A stretch of DNA of 60,000 nucleotides from Lineus longissimus (GCF_910592395.1 NC_088320.1:5334001-5394000); one strand, 5' to 3'. Positions 25,201-40,200 are shown, counted from the stretch's first letter. The notes: generated by a model not told the origin, from the sequence alone. Translations and numbers: made by a program.

Positions 25201-28200
25201 TGCCCCAACCAGACAAACCCTTGGCAGGGTGCATGATTTGTTCCAAACATGCATAAGATTAAAAAAACACACTTTTGTAATTAGTGAAGAAAATGTATGG
25301 ACGACAAGTCAAAGTTGAAAAAATCGTCAGGGCATCACGACTAAAGGGAAAGGCATCACTTATTGCAATGGTTGGCTTCGACAACTCAATAATGTTGCAA
25401 CCCTGTCCTTGCCCCTGCCGAGCCCAAAGGTTTGGTTGGAAAGACACCCCGAATGCCCTGAAAAAGTGCTTATAACCTATTATACACTTGGTCTTTTAAA
25501 AAGTACATGCTGAACACTTTCATAATCCGAATTGTCCCAATCTTTCCTAAAGATGGACGATCTGTCTATTCAATACCAACTGAGACTGACTCCATCAGTT
25601 GTTCAATGCAAAAATGCCAAGCACCTACATGAATAAGATTCAAAGTACGCTCGCATTTCTTCGGACACTATTGTATAGGAATTATCTCGATGGATCCGTC
25701 AGTCCCCGTGTGTTTCTTTCCTAGTCGAGCATTGAATCGGGCAGCGAGAGAGTTCAATTATATTTTCTGTACACGAACTCGGTATTGATTAGACGACGGA
25801 GGAATTTTATGATGATAATGGCGCAGAGGTCGAGTCGCTGTTTCGTGTTAGCGTTGTATCTATAGCGCACTTATAGCAGAGCTAGTAGGATTATGTCTTC
25901 TTATGCCTGCTTACTATGATGCTGTTGTCGGGGCTAGAGGAGCTAGTGCTGCGAATATGAAACAGTTGGTCATAGTAGAATTATGTGAGCATGTGATGTG
26001 ATAGTGTGTCATTGAATTTTTCTAACCAAGGGTACAGTGGTGAATTTTTGCGAAAAAATTAGTAAGCTGTTTAAAAAGAAATGGCCACCACATGACTTCT
26101 TCCACTTTGAAACCCTTGTAGCTTTTTAGAATCTGTAATTTGTATATCGATGCATGGTTCCCTATGGCATTTGGCTTGTATAGCCATGCACCATCATTGG
26201 TCATCAAATAATTGGACCTAGAACTTATTCAGTCGTTTACTTTCACGCTTGGTCTCATATTGGCCAAAGGCAAAAGCACTAACAAACTGATTGACTGAGC
26301 TTCAATCTTTAATACATATCGTTGCAAAAGTTGTTGTCAGAATATTCCTTCCGAGAGTTCCTGCTGTACAAACTATACTGTACTTCATCATATCGCGCAA
26401 ATGTGCCATCTCATAATATATCTTTGTGTATTTGCATTTTCGTTGGATGAATTTGACGAAGATTTATGACGAACATGGCAGTGGCACGTCAAAGCAGGTG
26501 CTGCAGCACTCGTGATTAGATTTTCAAATCATGCAAGATGTGATGTCGCTTGAGATGAACATGACAGTCATGATCATACCCTAGTTACAATGCCCATGTG
26601 GCTTCCATGAATATTGTCACACACGTGGGCCTCCACGCAATGATACAGCCCTTGCAAGAGACTAAGGTTGCATGACCATGCATGGAGTCAGTCATCCTGA
26701 AATTGGGCCAGACAGCTCCCAGAACAAATAGTGCCTCCCTTGCATGATGGAAATTTTTTCCAGTGATGAATTTTATTGCCAAAATATGAGCAAAGGATCA
26801 TGAATTTGGCTCCAGACCAATTACTTTGTATCCTGACTATCATGGTTTTATACTCTATTTGAATAAGAGATGAGGTGGTCAAGGTGATAACTGTGGTTTG
26901 ATAATGAGTCTGTTCTTGGCCGTAATCCAAAGGTAAATGCGTCTTAATCATGGTGTCTTATACCCTGTCATATCTTTGCCATTATTAAAGGACATTGAGT
27001 CTTCAAAGGGTATGAACCCACAAGGATTGCTCCTCTAAGAAAAAGGGCTGTTTCACGCCATACGTACCCCTCCAAATCATGAATATTCAACGATAAACGG
27101 GATTGTCAGGTACGGCAGGCAGGTTGCCCCTCGTACTTGTTTTGTGGGTGGTGATTTGTGTGTGCGTGAGTTGGTAGGGGTGGTCAGGGTGGGTACTCAT
27201 CTTCTTTTCAAGGGAAATGGCCAAGGACTCCGAATCACCACTGGGAAAAGCTTTCTGCATAAAGGAAGGGCAAACAGCAAGCCAAATGAACTGAACTTGT
27301 TCAGCACATTGTCTTTTCTCTACCTTTTCTTCAGTATCATATTGTGGTTTGTCCCAGAACGACTGAATCAAACGCCTGACACAATACAATCATTCGATAT
27401 GCGTGTGTCTTGTAATGAAAACGATCGGCATAATACATGTACATGTCATACAAACTTGTATGCGATCCATTTGAGCAGCTGTATGTCCATTATTGAATGT
27501 GAAATGTTAATGCAGATTTCACTATTGCTGTGCAGGGTGTTAAAAATTATGCTGGCTTGCTTTATTAAACCAAATACACACAATTATGATATACTTTAAT
27601 GAGCGTGTATCGTTTCTGCTGTTGGATATGTTGGGGTTTCAGTTGGGGTTTGCTGATAAAATGACACTTGAGTGTTTAGTTTAGGGAAAGAATAGGATGA
27701 GGCTTTGAGCAAAATTTACAAATACACAAAAAAATTGAATTTATATCAAAATCACCTTTTTTACCTGGAAGTAACTGTTAGAAACAGATGTCATGGTTGG
27801 GAACATTTCACATATGTCAATATGCAAACAATCTCAGGTTAAAACATCTTTAACAGAGCAGTCACATCTAAGGATGTTCTGCTAGAATCCATTTTCTTTG
27901 AAATCGGCAGAATTCCTCTTCATTTGTTCTGATCACCATGGCGACACTGAATCGAAACCCTTTCTGAATATATAAGTGTATTGAAGATGATAAAAAGCTG
28001 TCACTCCGTATTGCTTGTGATTAACTTGCCTATTAGGGGAAATGGTGTTGTGAAATCGGGGAAGTCATGATTTAGAGACAATTGGCCACTCCTCTCTCTG
28101 ATTTAATTGTGTATCGGTGCTGGTTTTGAGTGGCAAATATCACGTGTAAGCTGAATTCAGTCGTGGTGTGACGAAGTCCAGTGCTGGCTGATTGTTAGAT

Positions 28201-31200
28201 GTATTGGCCTCAGATCAGTGCGTGCTTATTGCTTGAGGTAGTGGCCTCGGACCAGAAAGTACCGTTGGACTGTTGTGATGAGATGTGAGGAAGACCGGTT
28301 CAGGCTGATTGTTAGTATTGCATGGCCTCGGACCGGCCTTCAGACAGCTCTGACGAAAACCGGTGCAGGCTGATTGTTTGAAGTTGTTTAATTTCTTGAT
28401 ACATCCAAAAGATAGTTTGCCATGGCCTATCATATAACAGGCATAAAATCCTAGGGATTGTTGTGACCAAAGAATTGGAAAAGATAAGCAATGTGTTCTG
28501 ATGCAAAGACAAGGAAATTTGGCTCTAAGATGTGATCATTTGACATGTTTAGAACTAAAGTAATTCAAGATGGAAAGAAGCTCTCTTCAACATTTTTGTT
28601 AAGGGATATACGATATCATTGGCTTGCATCTACTACAAGCAGTTGCCTCTATACTTGTATTGGTATGGATTCCGCCATTCTGTGTGCAGTAATTGATGCA
28701 TGTATTGTACAAACATTGGCAGAAATGGCATCTGATGGCTGCATGTCAATGACTGCTGCGATCTCCCCGCAGCTCGTTGCTAAGAAAAATCATTATAAAT
28801 GTGACAACGGTGCGTAATTATTCATCCTGCTCACAAGAGCGAGACCTTAATGCAAATACAAAGGAACATCATGTTATCATGCCTGATATGACTGAGACGT
28901 GAAGAACCTTTGGTCGACTGACAGGGCTTTCCAACTACTATAGGCAGCTTTTTGGGGTGCCAAGCTATACCAGGGGGCACCAAATAACAACATGGCTGCC
29001 TAATGATGGCCAGGATGCTGAGGTTGCCTTGGCTAGAGTCTCATGCCAACAGTGGAGATCGAATCAAGGACCTCATGACCGCTACTCAGAGGTCCGACCG
29101 CAATACGCTGAGTTGATAAAAGGTTAGAAAACTCTGAGACTGGAAGAATAAGTTCCCAAAATGCCAAAAATGTTCATGACTACAACAAAGAAATTCTGAA
29201 TGTCTGACAGGCAGAAATACTACAATTCATGGATTGAGTCATATGCGGGGGAGTGATCAATCAGTCACTTTTTTCACAAATTTTTTACGTTGCCGGTTTT
29301 ACTGCCGCCTCCCCCTTGTCCGAGCTTCCATTTCATCGGGAGGCTCAGAAACAGACTTGCCCTTGGGCTATACCCCTTTGATAACGGATCACATCCAATA
29401 AACCGTAACCAAACAGAGGTCGCATTTCATACGCGATCTCCACCATTTAAAATCTGAGTCATCCTTAACAAAACTATTGAACTACCTTGAGGGTATGCCC
29501 GTGATGCTCTAATGGAAATATTAATGTGATTTATCAAGATGGCTTCTGTTGGCCTTGGAAAGCTCTCTCTACGCAGCTCGATGTGTGTGAGGAGATTATT
29601 TTTATGATGATGAAGTAGTTTTGTTCTTCAAGCTGTATCCTGAGGATTTGTCGTCCCGGGGTAAAAATAAGCTTTTTCACCAAGTGAAGATTGGCCCCCC
29701 TAACTTGGAAAATGACTCTAATTTTCAACCTACTTTCTAGAGTTATCATGCTTCTTGCAACATAATTTGTCAGGGCCATCGTTGGTAAATGACCCAATTA
29801 GTCTCTAGATAGTGGTTAAGTTTATTTTGGACTCCAAGATAATTTTCACCATTCTGAAATAACTTTCCTCCTGATAATCTCAGATGCACAGAATCTCACT
29901 GTTATGACTCAAGCTAGCGGTTGTCAATGAAAGAACCTTGTCACTCAAGATGCTGACCACGCCACATCACTGTTCGTTTGATCTGATGAGGCTACGTATA
30001 AGACAAAAAACCCTGAGCTGATAAAAATTAATCGCCTTCCACACTACACACGTTGATGTCACCTCCTAAAACCAGGTCGCCACTCTTGAAAAATGTGTTC
30101 GATCGGATGGAAGATAAGACAAGAATAATGTATGAAGTATACTGAGTTGTAAGCGGTCTTCATCCATCGAGCGCAGAATATTGGATAAAAGATCATGGTG
30201 GTCGGCATACAGACTTTTGTGGCCATCTTTTTGAGTTGTGACTTGTCTATGTATAAATATGGCCATGCAATCTTGTCGATAGCTGATCGCTTGTGCAGTA
30301 TGGCTCTCACATGTCAAGTTTTAAAAAGGTGGCAGGCCTAGATCTAATACAATAACCGGAGTAGAGGATAAAAGCATAAAATACGAAAAAAACTATGCAT
30401 TGCTGATAGAAATGTTCAAGCAAAAACCATAAAAGCAATCATTGAAGAAGTGCAGAAAGTAAAGGTATTGTAGGTAATTACTCCAAATGTATACTGGGTG
30501 GAGCAAGCCATGCGTTTAAAGCCGAGAGATGACTTGACCATGATGAAAGATGTTGCGGTGAGAGATGGCAGTTTATTATACAAATAGTCGGTTGTCATGG
30601 ATTTGATAAGATATGATATGAGGGTCGACTATAACGGTTCATGGTAAAATCACATTTGATATGATTCATTATAAATTAGCGTACATTTACCATTGATGGC
30701 ACATTTCATTTGGATGATGGAAGAGCCTATTTGAAATCATGGGGAATGACTGTCAATGAGGGAGAGTCAGAAATGGTTATCAGGCATGTATATTCGTCAT
30801 TAAAGAGTTTGAGTTGAGAGCTGTGGGTCGATCAACTAGCTCTATAAACAGTATTGGGGTTTTTGTAATGGAGTGCGGGGGTGGACTGGGGACTCTGCAC
30901 TATAGGCGTAAAAACGATCGGAGATTGTTGCCTCTGCTATCTATACTTAAGATGTCGACAGGGAGTCGAACGATTGACCTTATAGGTGACACTTGGTGAT
31001 GTTTACTTTGATAATTGGTTGGACAACTGCCTCACTCTGACTGAATGAGTTTTTCCTGCTGAAGTGGGAAAAAATTTGGATAGAATTGTATCTTTGTCCG
31101 ATTGGGGCTATTCCTTGCAGGCCTGGCTGGTTAAGTTTTGCACAAACCTCAGTGATTTCTCAGTCAAAGGGATGATTTGGGAATTATTAGTTAAAATTCA

Positions 31201-34200
31201 TCAAAACAGATATTTGATAATCTTGAAAGCACTATAGCTGCATCATGAGTCATCATAGGTACATAGTTTGCAAGTCCCATGTAGGCTATACTGTGACAAT
31301 ACTTTTCTTCGCTGTGCAGAATTCGATATGCCTTTTCGCCCACTTAGACACCAGGCACTAGTTTGCTTATAACGCTATTATCTGCCCCAACGTGAGACAT
31401 GAGACATAAGAAAACAAGAGACCATGTTTGTGCATGTTGTACTCAATTGAAAAAGATGACACATATCCATTAGGATTTAGGAGCAGACCAACTAAGAAAT
31501 ACTCAGATATGCAGGACATGGTCAAATCTGGCTGTTTAATGTCTGCATGCACACAAGCCACGAGATCGGAACTGGTGAAAAATGAGCCCTCCATTCGGTG
31601 CCTCTGATAGATTTGATCCCTCATCATCGGCAAACAAGCAATCACTTTTCACAATCTGCCGAGCCCCACCATATAATAGGAATGGACATCATTCACGTGG
31701 CTTTTGGCTCCCGAGTGACCATGACCAGTGCCATGTACTGCCAAAAGGTACAGGGTCATGGTCAATTTGTGGCCGTTAAGTGTCTGCATGCACACAAGAC
31801 GTCGGCAAACAATCCACCTCGTTTTCGCACTCTGCCCAGTTGCATAAAGATGTGTGCGAGATCGCATGGCGTCTCGTTACAGTGCAAACCAGATATTTCA
31901 AACGCTGTGTAAGGTTTTGATGTCAGTATTTAATGGGGAGGATATATAACTCAACACGGGCTATGCATCTCCGGTGGAAGTACACAGATATCAGCCATCC
32001 TTTTGAATCGGTATTAACCATGGCAACGGCCATTGTAATTATTCGTTCGGCAGTTATGGAAAATTGTACAAGTCAGGTGTTAAGATCGGTAAGATCTGGC
32101 GTCCATGGAAATGACAATGAGGCAGTTTGGATTAATACAAACGAGAGCTCATCTGGCGAGGCCCACAATGAGCGATTAAGGCTGTATTTGCTTCAAATCT
32201 TGCTAGTTCAGTCCCTGAACCTTCTTGGCAGGATCATCTTGAGACTGATTGATCTTTGGTTTGAGCCTTGGTTTGTATACTATAGAGAATCATAGTCCCG
32301 TCAACATACTTTTAAAATGCCTGAGATATTTATAGACTTGGGGGAGGGGGGAGGGGGGAGGGGGGAGGGGGGGGGGGGGGCTAGGAAAGAAGATGCCCCT
32401 ACCCTGGGAGTTATGATTTGGAGATTTTTCATCATTGTATTGCTTGTTGGAGTCACCTGTCTTGTGATGAATTGCGCAGAAGAAGGTTCTATTACGGTGT
32501 CTACTATTTTTGCAAAGCAAGAAGACATCGCTCCTGGGAGTTATTTTTGGAGATGCGCCATTGTATGATGATGCAGTGGCTGGTGCTGGTTGAAATGACA
32601 ATGAGGTGTTCAGATCAATGACGAGTCGAGATCATCCCGATACATTTATATAGGGATGATGGCCGCTTGATGTGCTCTTGGCATCGCTGCTGATGTAGCC
32701 TGGATACGGGATATCGTGGTGTCTTTTATTTTAGTGCTAATTTCATTGCAGATTTTTGTCTGAGCAATTTCGATAATATTAATTCGCAAAAGGTTATCTG
32801 GGGGGGGGGGGGGATAAAAGCCCGTCACAGTACACACTCTAGGTAGCAGGACTTGCATCCTTAGATCCTTATAAAAAGATATTGTAAGATTTAAATTTGT
32901 TGTCATTCCAGGCCACCCATTCAGTTCTGCTGCAGCATCGATGGTGACTACTTCGCCCTTTTCCCCACTGGCGAACATTCATCCAAGCGCGTTTTCCATG
33001 CTAGGGAGACCCCCGCTATTCCCGGGAGCTGCACCGTTTGGAGGTCTAGGGACGTTGGAGGGATTTGGACTGAGGTCACCATTTGGCTCTGGACTCAGTC
33101 CGACGACAGGTGAGTCATATTATGGTGAGTCACATTATTACTAGTAGCGAGTCATACTCATATTGTTGTGAGTCACGTAATGGTGAGTCACATTCTTGTG
33201 AGTCGTAACTTACGCTTTATTGACGCATCCTTAACCTACTAACCACATGCTCCTGACAATCCCCCCCCCCTCACTTGACTTCTGGAAGAAACAAAAAACC
33301 TTACAGATCCTTAAAAGTCTCATTTATCTGCCACCTTGTTGACAACCATGCACTGCTAACCAAATTACAAAATACTAAGCTGCATTTTATAAGGTGGCCA
33401 CCTCCCCTCTCCTGTTGGGGGTCTCCATCAACAATGCAACAATTATCACACCTCTTCTATCGTGTTGTGTGTCTCTATAAACACCTATGCAGCAATTATC
33501 ACATAAGTGTTGTGAAAATGAAGACCTGGCCCCCATTAATCCTTCACTGTCCTGTTTAAAAAGGCCCCCTCCCAGTTCCTGACATGCAATTTCAGCTGAC
33601 CCCTGATGCAATCGCTTGCTTCCCCAAATCCTAGCAGATATAAATGGTTATCCCCAATCCCGCTAGCAAGTTTTGGCCCTATCCGCATCCTATAAAGGCT
33701 CTGCCTCCCCCAACTAAATCTACCTTCATGGCCTGAAAAACTTGTTAATTGAAGATGGTATAGGTTAGGATAACCTAATTTGTATTTGTAATTCGTGCAA
33801 ATCTGATGGTATCAGCATATCACTTCATGTCATCTGATGCACCAGCTGGCCTATAGGACTCTGCAAATTGTATGCATTTCCCTGACATGTTGACAATAAA
33901 TGCACAGGTGCCATGTGTACTGTTAATGATACAACACTGAGGCCATGTGATATATTGTATCGTCATTGATGTATATGTCCCTTTGTCCAATTTAAAAACG
34001 CAGCCGATTCCTGATGTTATCCACTGTTTGTCATGAATCCCACTGAAATACATACAGGCCAAGTTGTTTTATACCAGTGACTTTATACTTTTAGTTATCT
34101 CCTTCAGATGGGTCCATCAGCCTTTACACCATTAGACTTAACACCAAGTTAATGTTAAAATAAAGTTAGTGGCTTACTTGCTTTTGACCACCAGGCCCAG

Positions 34201-37200
34201 GTAAATATTTCGGCTCATCCCAACGTCCCAAAAAAGATTTTTCCCACTTCTAGGTAGTAACAGGGCCCCTTGTGCTAAAAATTGGCAAATTCTTATACTG
34301 TCTTCAGTGTGGATCATTGACATAGTAACCAGCCAGTTGTAGATCACAAACACCAGTTACACCCAGGAACTCAATATGCATGGATTGCCTGCCGATGTTG
34401 CAGGAAATTTTTAAAAAATGACATCTTCTTTATCATTCATTCTCGGTGTTATGTATCCCTCTTTCCTTTAGGATTGGCTGGTCTTTATGGTAAGAAACTT
34501 TCAATCTTGGCACGGAAATACGTTGCATTTCTGCTGCCTTTGGCCTATTTTATTTTCTGTCCATCTCAGTGGCGGCGCTAGACTTTCATAGGGGCATGAG
34601 GTTTCTGTTAGGCACTTTAGAATCGCTAGGAGAATGAGTTGGATCTTAGCCTGGACACTTCCAAAACTTGTAAATTATTGCAACTTGCACTACTTTTATG
34701 CAGGACAAGAGTTTTGCTCTTCTCGTTTCTTAAGCGAGAATGACCACACTGTCAACCCAAATTGTAGTGGGTACCTTTTAACCCTTCTGACACCCTTGAC
34801 CCGTGAAGCGGTACGTGCATGACATCCCCACACCACCGATGACCCTCAGAGCGGTACCGTTACATGGACTTCTTCGAGCATGTTTGTTTTTGTTTGCTAC
34901 AATCAGTGACTTGCCACGTGGGAGGCTAAAATATGATGGAGGTTCTTCCAATATCTATAAGTCACTAAACTGAAGTGTGACGCAGAATTCTCCAAAGTGT
35001 TGATTTTCCAGTCCCTAATGTTTTTTGTTTTTTTTTAAAGTCACACTTTGTTGAAGCTCTTGTCCTTCCGCTCTTCTTAAGACTGAGGGTGATATGACCA
35101 GCAAACATTTGTAACACCCTCAGTCATTCACAATGGCTTCACTACTCTTTTATTGCATGTTGCTTTTTAGCCAATTTTGTAAATATTGATGAGATGTATA
35201 AATTGACTCTTTAAATTGAACTTACTGTAAACCGCAAACTTTTTGCACCTTTTAATTTTGCAAAATATCCGAAGAGTTGTGGTGGAACCGCCGATGAATG
35301 GATTTATGAATTTACGATTTGATGTGTTACTGTGCACTTGCAGATTTAGTTTAAAAAATAGTTTTACTTAGGAAAATTGACGCACAACTCAGGTTGCATC
35401 AGCAGTAGACTACAGTAATCTACTGCTGGTTGCTCTCTTGTCACAGAGCAGACTCAGTAATGTAATGAGTCTGCACGCAGCAGGCTAGGATCTAAGGGTA
35501 CACGGGGAAGACGCTTCATTGGAAGACTGGTAATGAAGCTTAGTGAATATTGTATTAAAAAGAAGAGCCAAGAATATCCTGCAGCATATTTTGTCTTTTC
35601 CTGTTATCCTTCAAATGTCATGTGTCTGGCTGTCTGTAGTGGTACTATTGTCTTCACTGACTGTTTTGAATAAGTCGGACCGATGCACAATACCACCACC
35701 TATGGGCCGACACGCTAAGCTCGTTCCCTATGTTTGAATTGAGCTCCTATCGCAGAAAATGTTACAGGATTTTTAGCCCCTCATTTCCGACCTATATTTT
35801 CACCTATTACTGCCGGTGTGCAAGGGATAGTAGTCCTAGGGCTGATAGTCCGTGTAACAATAGCCCGCATTGCTAAATGTTTTGGTTAGGGTTAGCGGTA
35901 CAATAGATCATGCTGCTTAATTGATCAAATACAATGCTACCGGACTATGACTCCAGGGGGACTATATCCGCTGTCACACCCCTTTTGTTGATTTTCTTGG
36001 GATATCTCGAGAGGAAAAATACACTCTTGGAGGAATACTCAGGAACAGTTCCTTAGCGTATCCCCTTTCCCTCGTAAATAGGAAGTGCATGTATCCCGAG
36101 TTGGAGGGGCCTGGGTCTCTGTCCCATTGAGCCAAACTAATATAACCCCACAACACACCTGTCAGTGCTTTATTGACCCTTTACCAGGATATTTATCAAA
36201 GCCTGGCATATGGTTCTATCTCTGCTCTTAACACATATTTTGTTCTGGAATGAAATCAGCGGAATTGTCAATGTATGTGTCTCCTAATGATATGTGTGCT
36301 TACAAGACAAAGGAGTGTACTTGAAGAACGAAGAAAAATCAATAATCTGACAGTGTTGCCACCTGAAGTCTATTTTGTTTAACTGATTTCCACTTCATTG
36401 CATGATACATTGATACATTGATTCGTGGTACATGCTGCTACAGAAGTATTCTGCTGTCATTCAAACTGGAATTGCGATATTTAAAAGTTGGTTCTATTTG
36501 TTTGCTCTCTTCTCTCACTGTACAACTTTTTTAAAAATGGACAAAATGTAGCATTTTACAACAGTTTTGGTAAATTTTGTGCGCTTCATAAGCATTATAT
36601 GGTGATGGGTGTTAGATATTTTCAGGATTTTTCTGCAGACCTCCTTTTTGGCTTCTGAGGGTTGTTTTATGTCAATGATATTTTTGTGCGATCTTTTGGC
36701 GACAAGAATGCATATTTTAGGATGCAAAGGTTTTGCTCTTCAATTTCTGCTATCATAAATGACCTCAAGCCATGTCATGGAAAGAAGTTGCCACATGTCC
36801 CCATTACTAACTCTTCTCGCTTCTAACATGCTTTGCCAGTAACTCGCTAACATAATGCTATATGTAACCTATAGGTGGTGCTGACTGGTGGCGGCTAGCC
36901 TCTGAGCATGCCCGTAGACTCGCGGCGGGCACAACGCCAGAATTCTACATTGGTGGATTGGCACCAAGCTTATCGCCGACATTCGGATTGCACACCGGCG
37001 AAGCCAGTCCGACAGGATTCGATGCCTTATTACGCCAATCTCAAAGTAAGCAGCGCTGTGGCTGTTGTAGTGCCCCCTAGTGGCTTGTTTCGTACTGCTT
37101 GCGGTCTAGTTGTTGTTGTGGCAATTTTCATCTTTTGATTGACATTTTCATGTTATTTTAGGAAGTTCAAATGCATGTCCAAAATACAGTTTACAGGGAA

Positions 37201-40200
37201 AGTTTTGTGTGCATTTAAATTTTTCATATTTGGCAAGCAACAAAATAATGAAAACGGAAAAAAAACAATTAGAATTACTGTAAACGTCAAAAGAAAGTTC
37301 ATCATCGTGTGAAGTGTCTTCTGACGTTACAGAGCGTAGCGACATTTGTATGCCATAGTTGCAAAATTCATAAAACCTTCGTAGCTACAAATATTTCCCT
37401 GTTATTGTGGAATGTTTTGATACATGTAGTTGGTATGTTTTACTGTACAGTGGGACCTCTCTATTAAGGACACCCTCGGGACTAAGTGCTGACCTTGATA
37501 AAGGTGTTCTTATAAGAGTGGGCAAGTTGAATGGAAACAACCAGTTTGGGTCCAATACTAGTGTCCTTGATAGAGAGTTGTCCGCTAAGGGAGGTTCTAG
37601 TGTACTTGATGCATATTTTTGTACATATTTTTCATTCCCTGCATGTATGTCAATACCCTTCACCCCTCATCCCTTTTCCTACACTGTTGTTGAATGTTGC
37701 TATGGAATCTAAGATATATAATAAATACATTTGTGTTATAAAAGCGTCAATGTTCTATTTTTTGCCATGGCGATCAGTGCAGGAGCGTCAGTCAGTTCCA
37801 TGGATGTTGCCAGTGTGTTCACATTGAATGCAGAGTCCTGTTTGGTTCCATTTTCTAATAGCATCGTCAAATTTGTTAACCCGGTGTCTTTGTAGGTAAC
37901 TCAGTAACTGTGTTTTACTAATCGTTTCGAAGTTGCATGGTACAAATTTGAATATCCCTACTTGTTCTATGTGTGTGTGTTCCCTTGTTATGCCTTACCA
38001 TCTTACGGTGGGGATTCAGATACCAGTTGCGGGCCACTTGCCCGAGTAATTTGTGGTGGGTGAAATTGAGGGGTGAAAGGTACTTTATAGGAGTGCCTTT
38101 GACTTAAAATTTTTCTGACAAAACATTGCAGCGAATGTATTGTGGCCCGTAACCAGTATATTTATTTGATTCACCCCATGCTTGTACGTTTTGTGTCCTA
38201 ATACTTCATAATCACCCCGGAGGATTTGGAGTGAAATTTCAAAGTGAGATGACCTTCAACTCGTTGTCATGACCAAGTACAAACTACTTTTGTTAGGCCT
38301 CCCGACGAAGTCTCCCCTGCAAAGGTGGTAACTATTATTTCTTCCACATTTTAAAAGAATCGTTCTTCCAGGTTCGTTGTTTGGGTTGACGCCGACACCA
38401 ATGCCCGTCTCAGAAGCAACGGCGTCCAAAGCCTCTGCCGGTTCATCGAAAGATACTGTCACCACGGTAACTGTGACGACTGCCAAAAGTTCGGCCAGCA
38501 CGACATTGACAAGCAGCCGCGCATCGCCAGCGAGTGTGAGTTCGCATGGAACGAGTATAACGACGGAGGCGATTGGTCGGAGTTCAGCGAAACCTCGGAA
38601 GAAGAGTCACAATCACGGGATTCCCACATCAGTTATTACGAGCATTCCTAAGATGGCCGAGTCGTCAGTTTCTAAGGAGCGAAAGGAGCACAAGAAGGGT
38701 TCGAAGATGGTAGGTTTTGGGTGTCAACATTGGCCAGACAAACCTAGGTAAAGTGTCTACAATTTTGGCTAAAGACTAGCTATTTCGGGCTCATATTAAG
38801 CCAGTTGCAATTTGAGCCAGTTTTTAACCAATTTTGACTCATATTGTTTACTGTATTTGAGCCACTTATGGCTCAACAGAAGCCAAAAGTGGCTGTAGTT
38901 ACTTTGGAATCCTTGATATTATGATATATTTATTTTTAAATTAGTGTAAAAAGTAGTCATCTTTGCTTGCAGCCAACAATGGAAGCATTGTCAGACAGCG
39001 ATTTGGACGTGAGTTCAGGCAGCCTTAGTATGGACACGCCCAGTGAGCTCAGTAGTGACGAGGAAGGAGAAAAGGTAATGTTATATGTTTCTTCAGATAA
39101 TCTTCTAATAGCGTAGTCGTTAAGACTGCTGGCTTCCTCGCAATTTTAGGCTTGTTTTGCATCCAGTGCTTTTTTTGTTAAACGAAGTATGATTTTGGAC
39201 TTTTTATTTTCAGGACAAACAGTCTCAGCACAGGAAGGATCTCAAACGAAAATCGGATAGTCAACATTCGAACACACCGCCCGAAAAACGCCATATGACC
39301 TCAATCACCTCAAAACAATCAGTCAAAGACACCGCCATAAAAAATCGTGAACTTTTAATGAATTCGCCATTAAGTATAACAGACTGTATCGCTAGGCAAC
39401 ATAAGATACAGCAGATGGCGCACTTGGACCATCCGAAACCTTCGCCGTCGCCATCTCCTGTCACTAGCTCTGCGCCCCTAGATCTCAGTAAGAAGGATAC
39501 ATCTGCATTTAGCGTTCCGGCACATCTTATGCTGGGGAAACAACCGAGGAAACAATCACGAAAGCAGCCGAAGTTTTTGCAGCAGCAGCAGGTTATGACG
39601 GAAAAGGAACGAATGGTAGGTTGTGATTATGAGAGGGTTAATCAGTGGCACCAGTCCCTTCAGTCACTTATAAGTCGGGGAAATCTTACACCAATCCTTT
39701 CAGTCATTTATGAGTCGGGGAGTAACTTCATCTATGCCTGACCCTAAGTTAAATTTACTCTTCCAGGACCACAAAAAGCGTCAAGAACTATTAAAGCTAG
39801 AACTAGAAGCTCAACTAAAACAACAACAGCTGGAATTAAAAATGGCTAAGAAGGCCGTGGCAGAGCGGGAAAAACATCGGTTGTCACAACAGAACGCTTT
39901 CAAGTCGCACAAGGGGAAGCCGGGACTGACGAGTAGCTCACCTAGTCTCAGCCAATCGTCTCGTTCGAGTAAAACGTCACATTCGTCAATTGCGCGAATG
40001 AAGCCGGAGCCTGGAGAGGGTGCGAGTGGGATGAGTGATGATGATAGCTTGGCCTCTGGTGAGTTGAAATGGCAGTGAGAAGCTGGTGTCCCCGATTGGT
40101 TAATAACTGATGGCATGGACAAAGGTGTTACCTGACGTGGACAAAATCCTCCATCTAATATCCATGATGGAGTCGAAAAGGAAAGCTCTTGTGTGATAAC

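Larger units (their letters stand above)
22281..32911 (+). other. BAZ2 intron 2 (about 10.6 kb)
   Basis: Holds a 17-C run near 23366, a YY1-type AAGATGGCCGCC at 24165-24176 next to a 7-bp inverted repeat, a 28-bp tandem duplication at 25071-25126, degenerate repeats at about 28170-28390 and 31510-31850, a SINE-like piece near 29040 and a G-rich tract at 32340-32380. No further coding exon was seen. Confidence 0.55.

Noticed and set aside
27144-27599. 151-codon plus-strand open frame in BAZ2 intron 2
   Set aside because: No recognisable motif. A hydrophobic stretch in the middle looks like chance translation of T-rich sequence.
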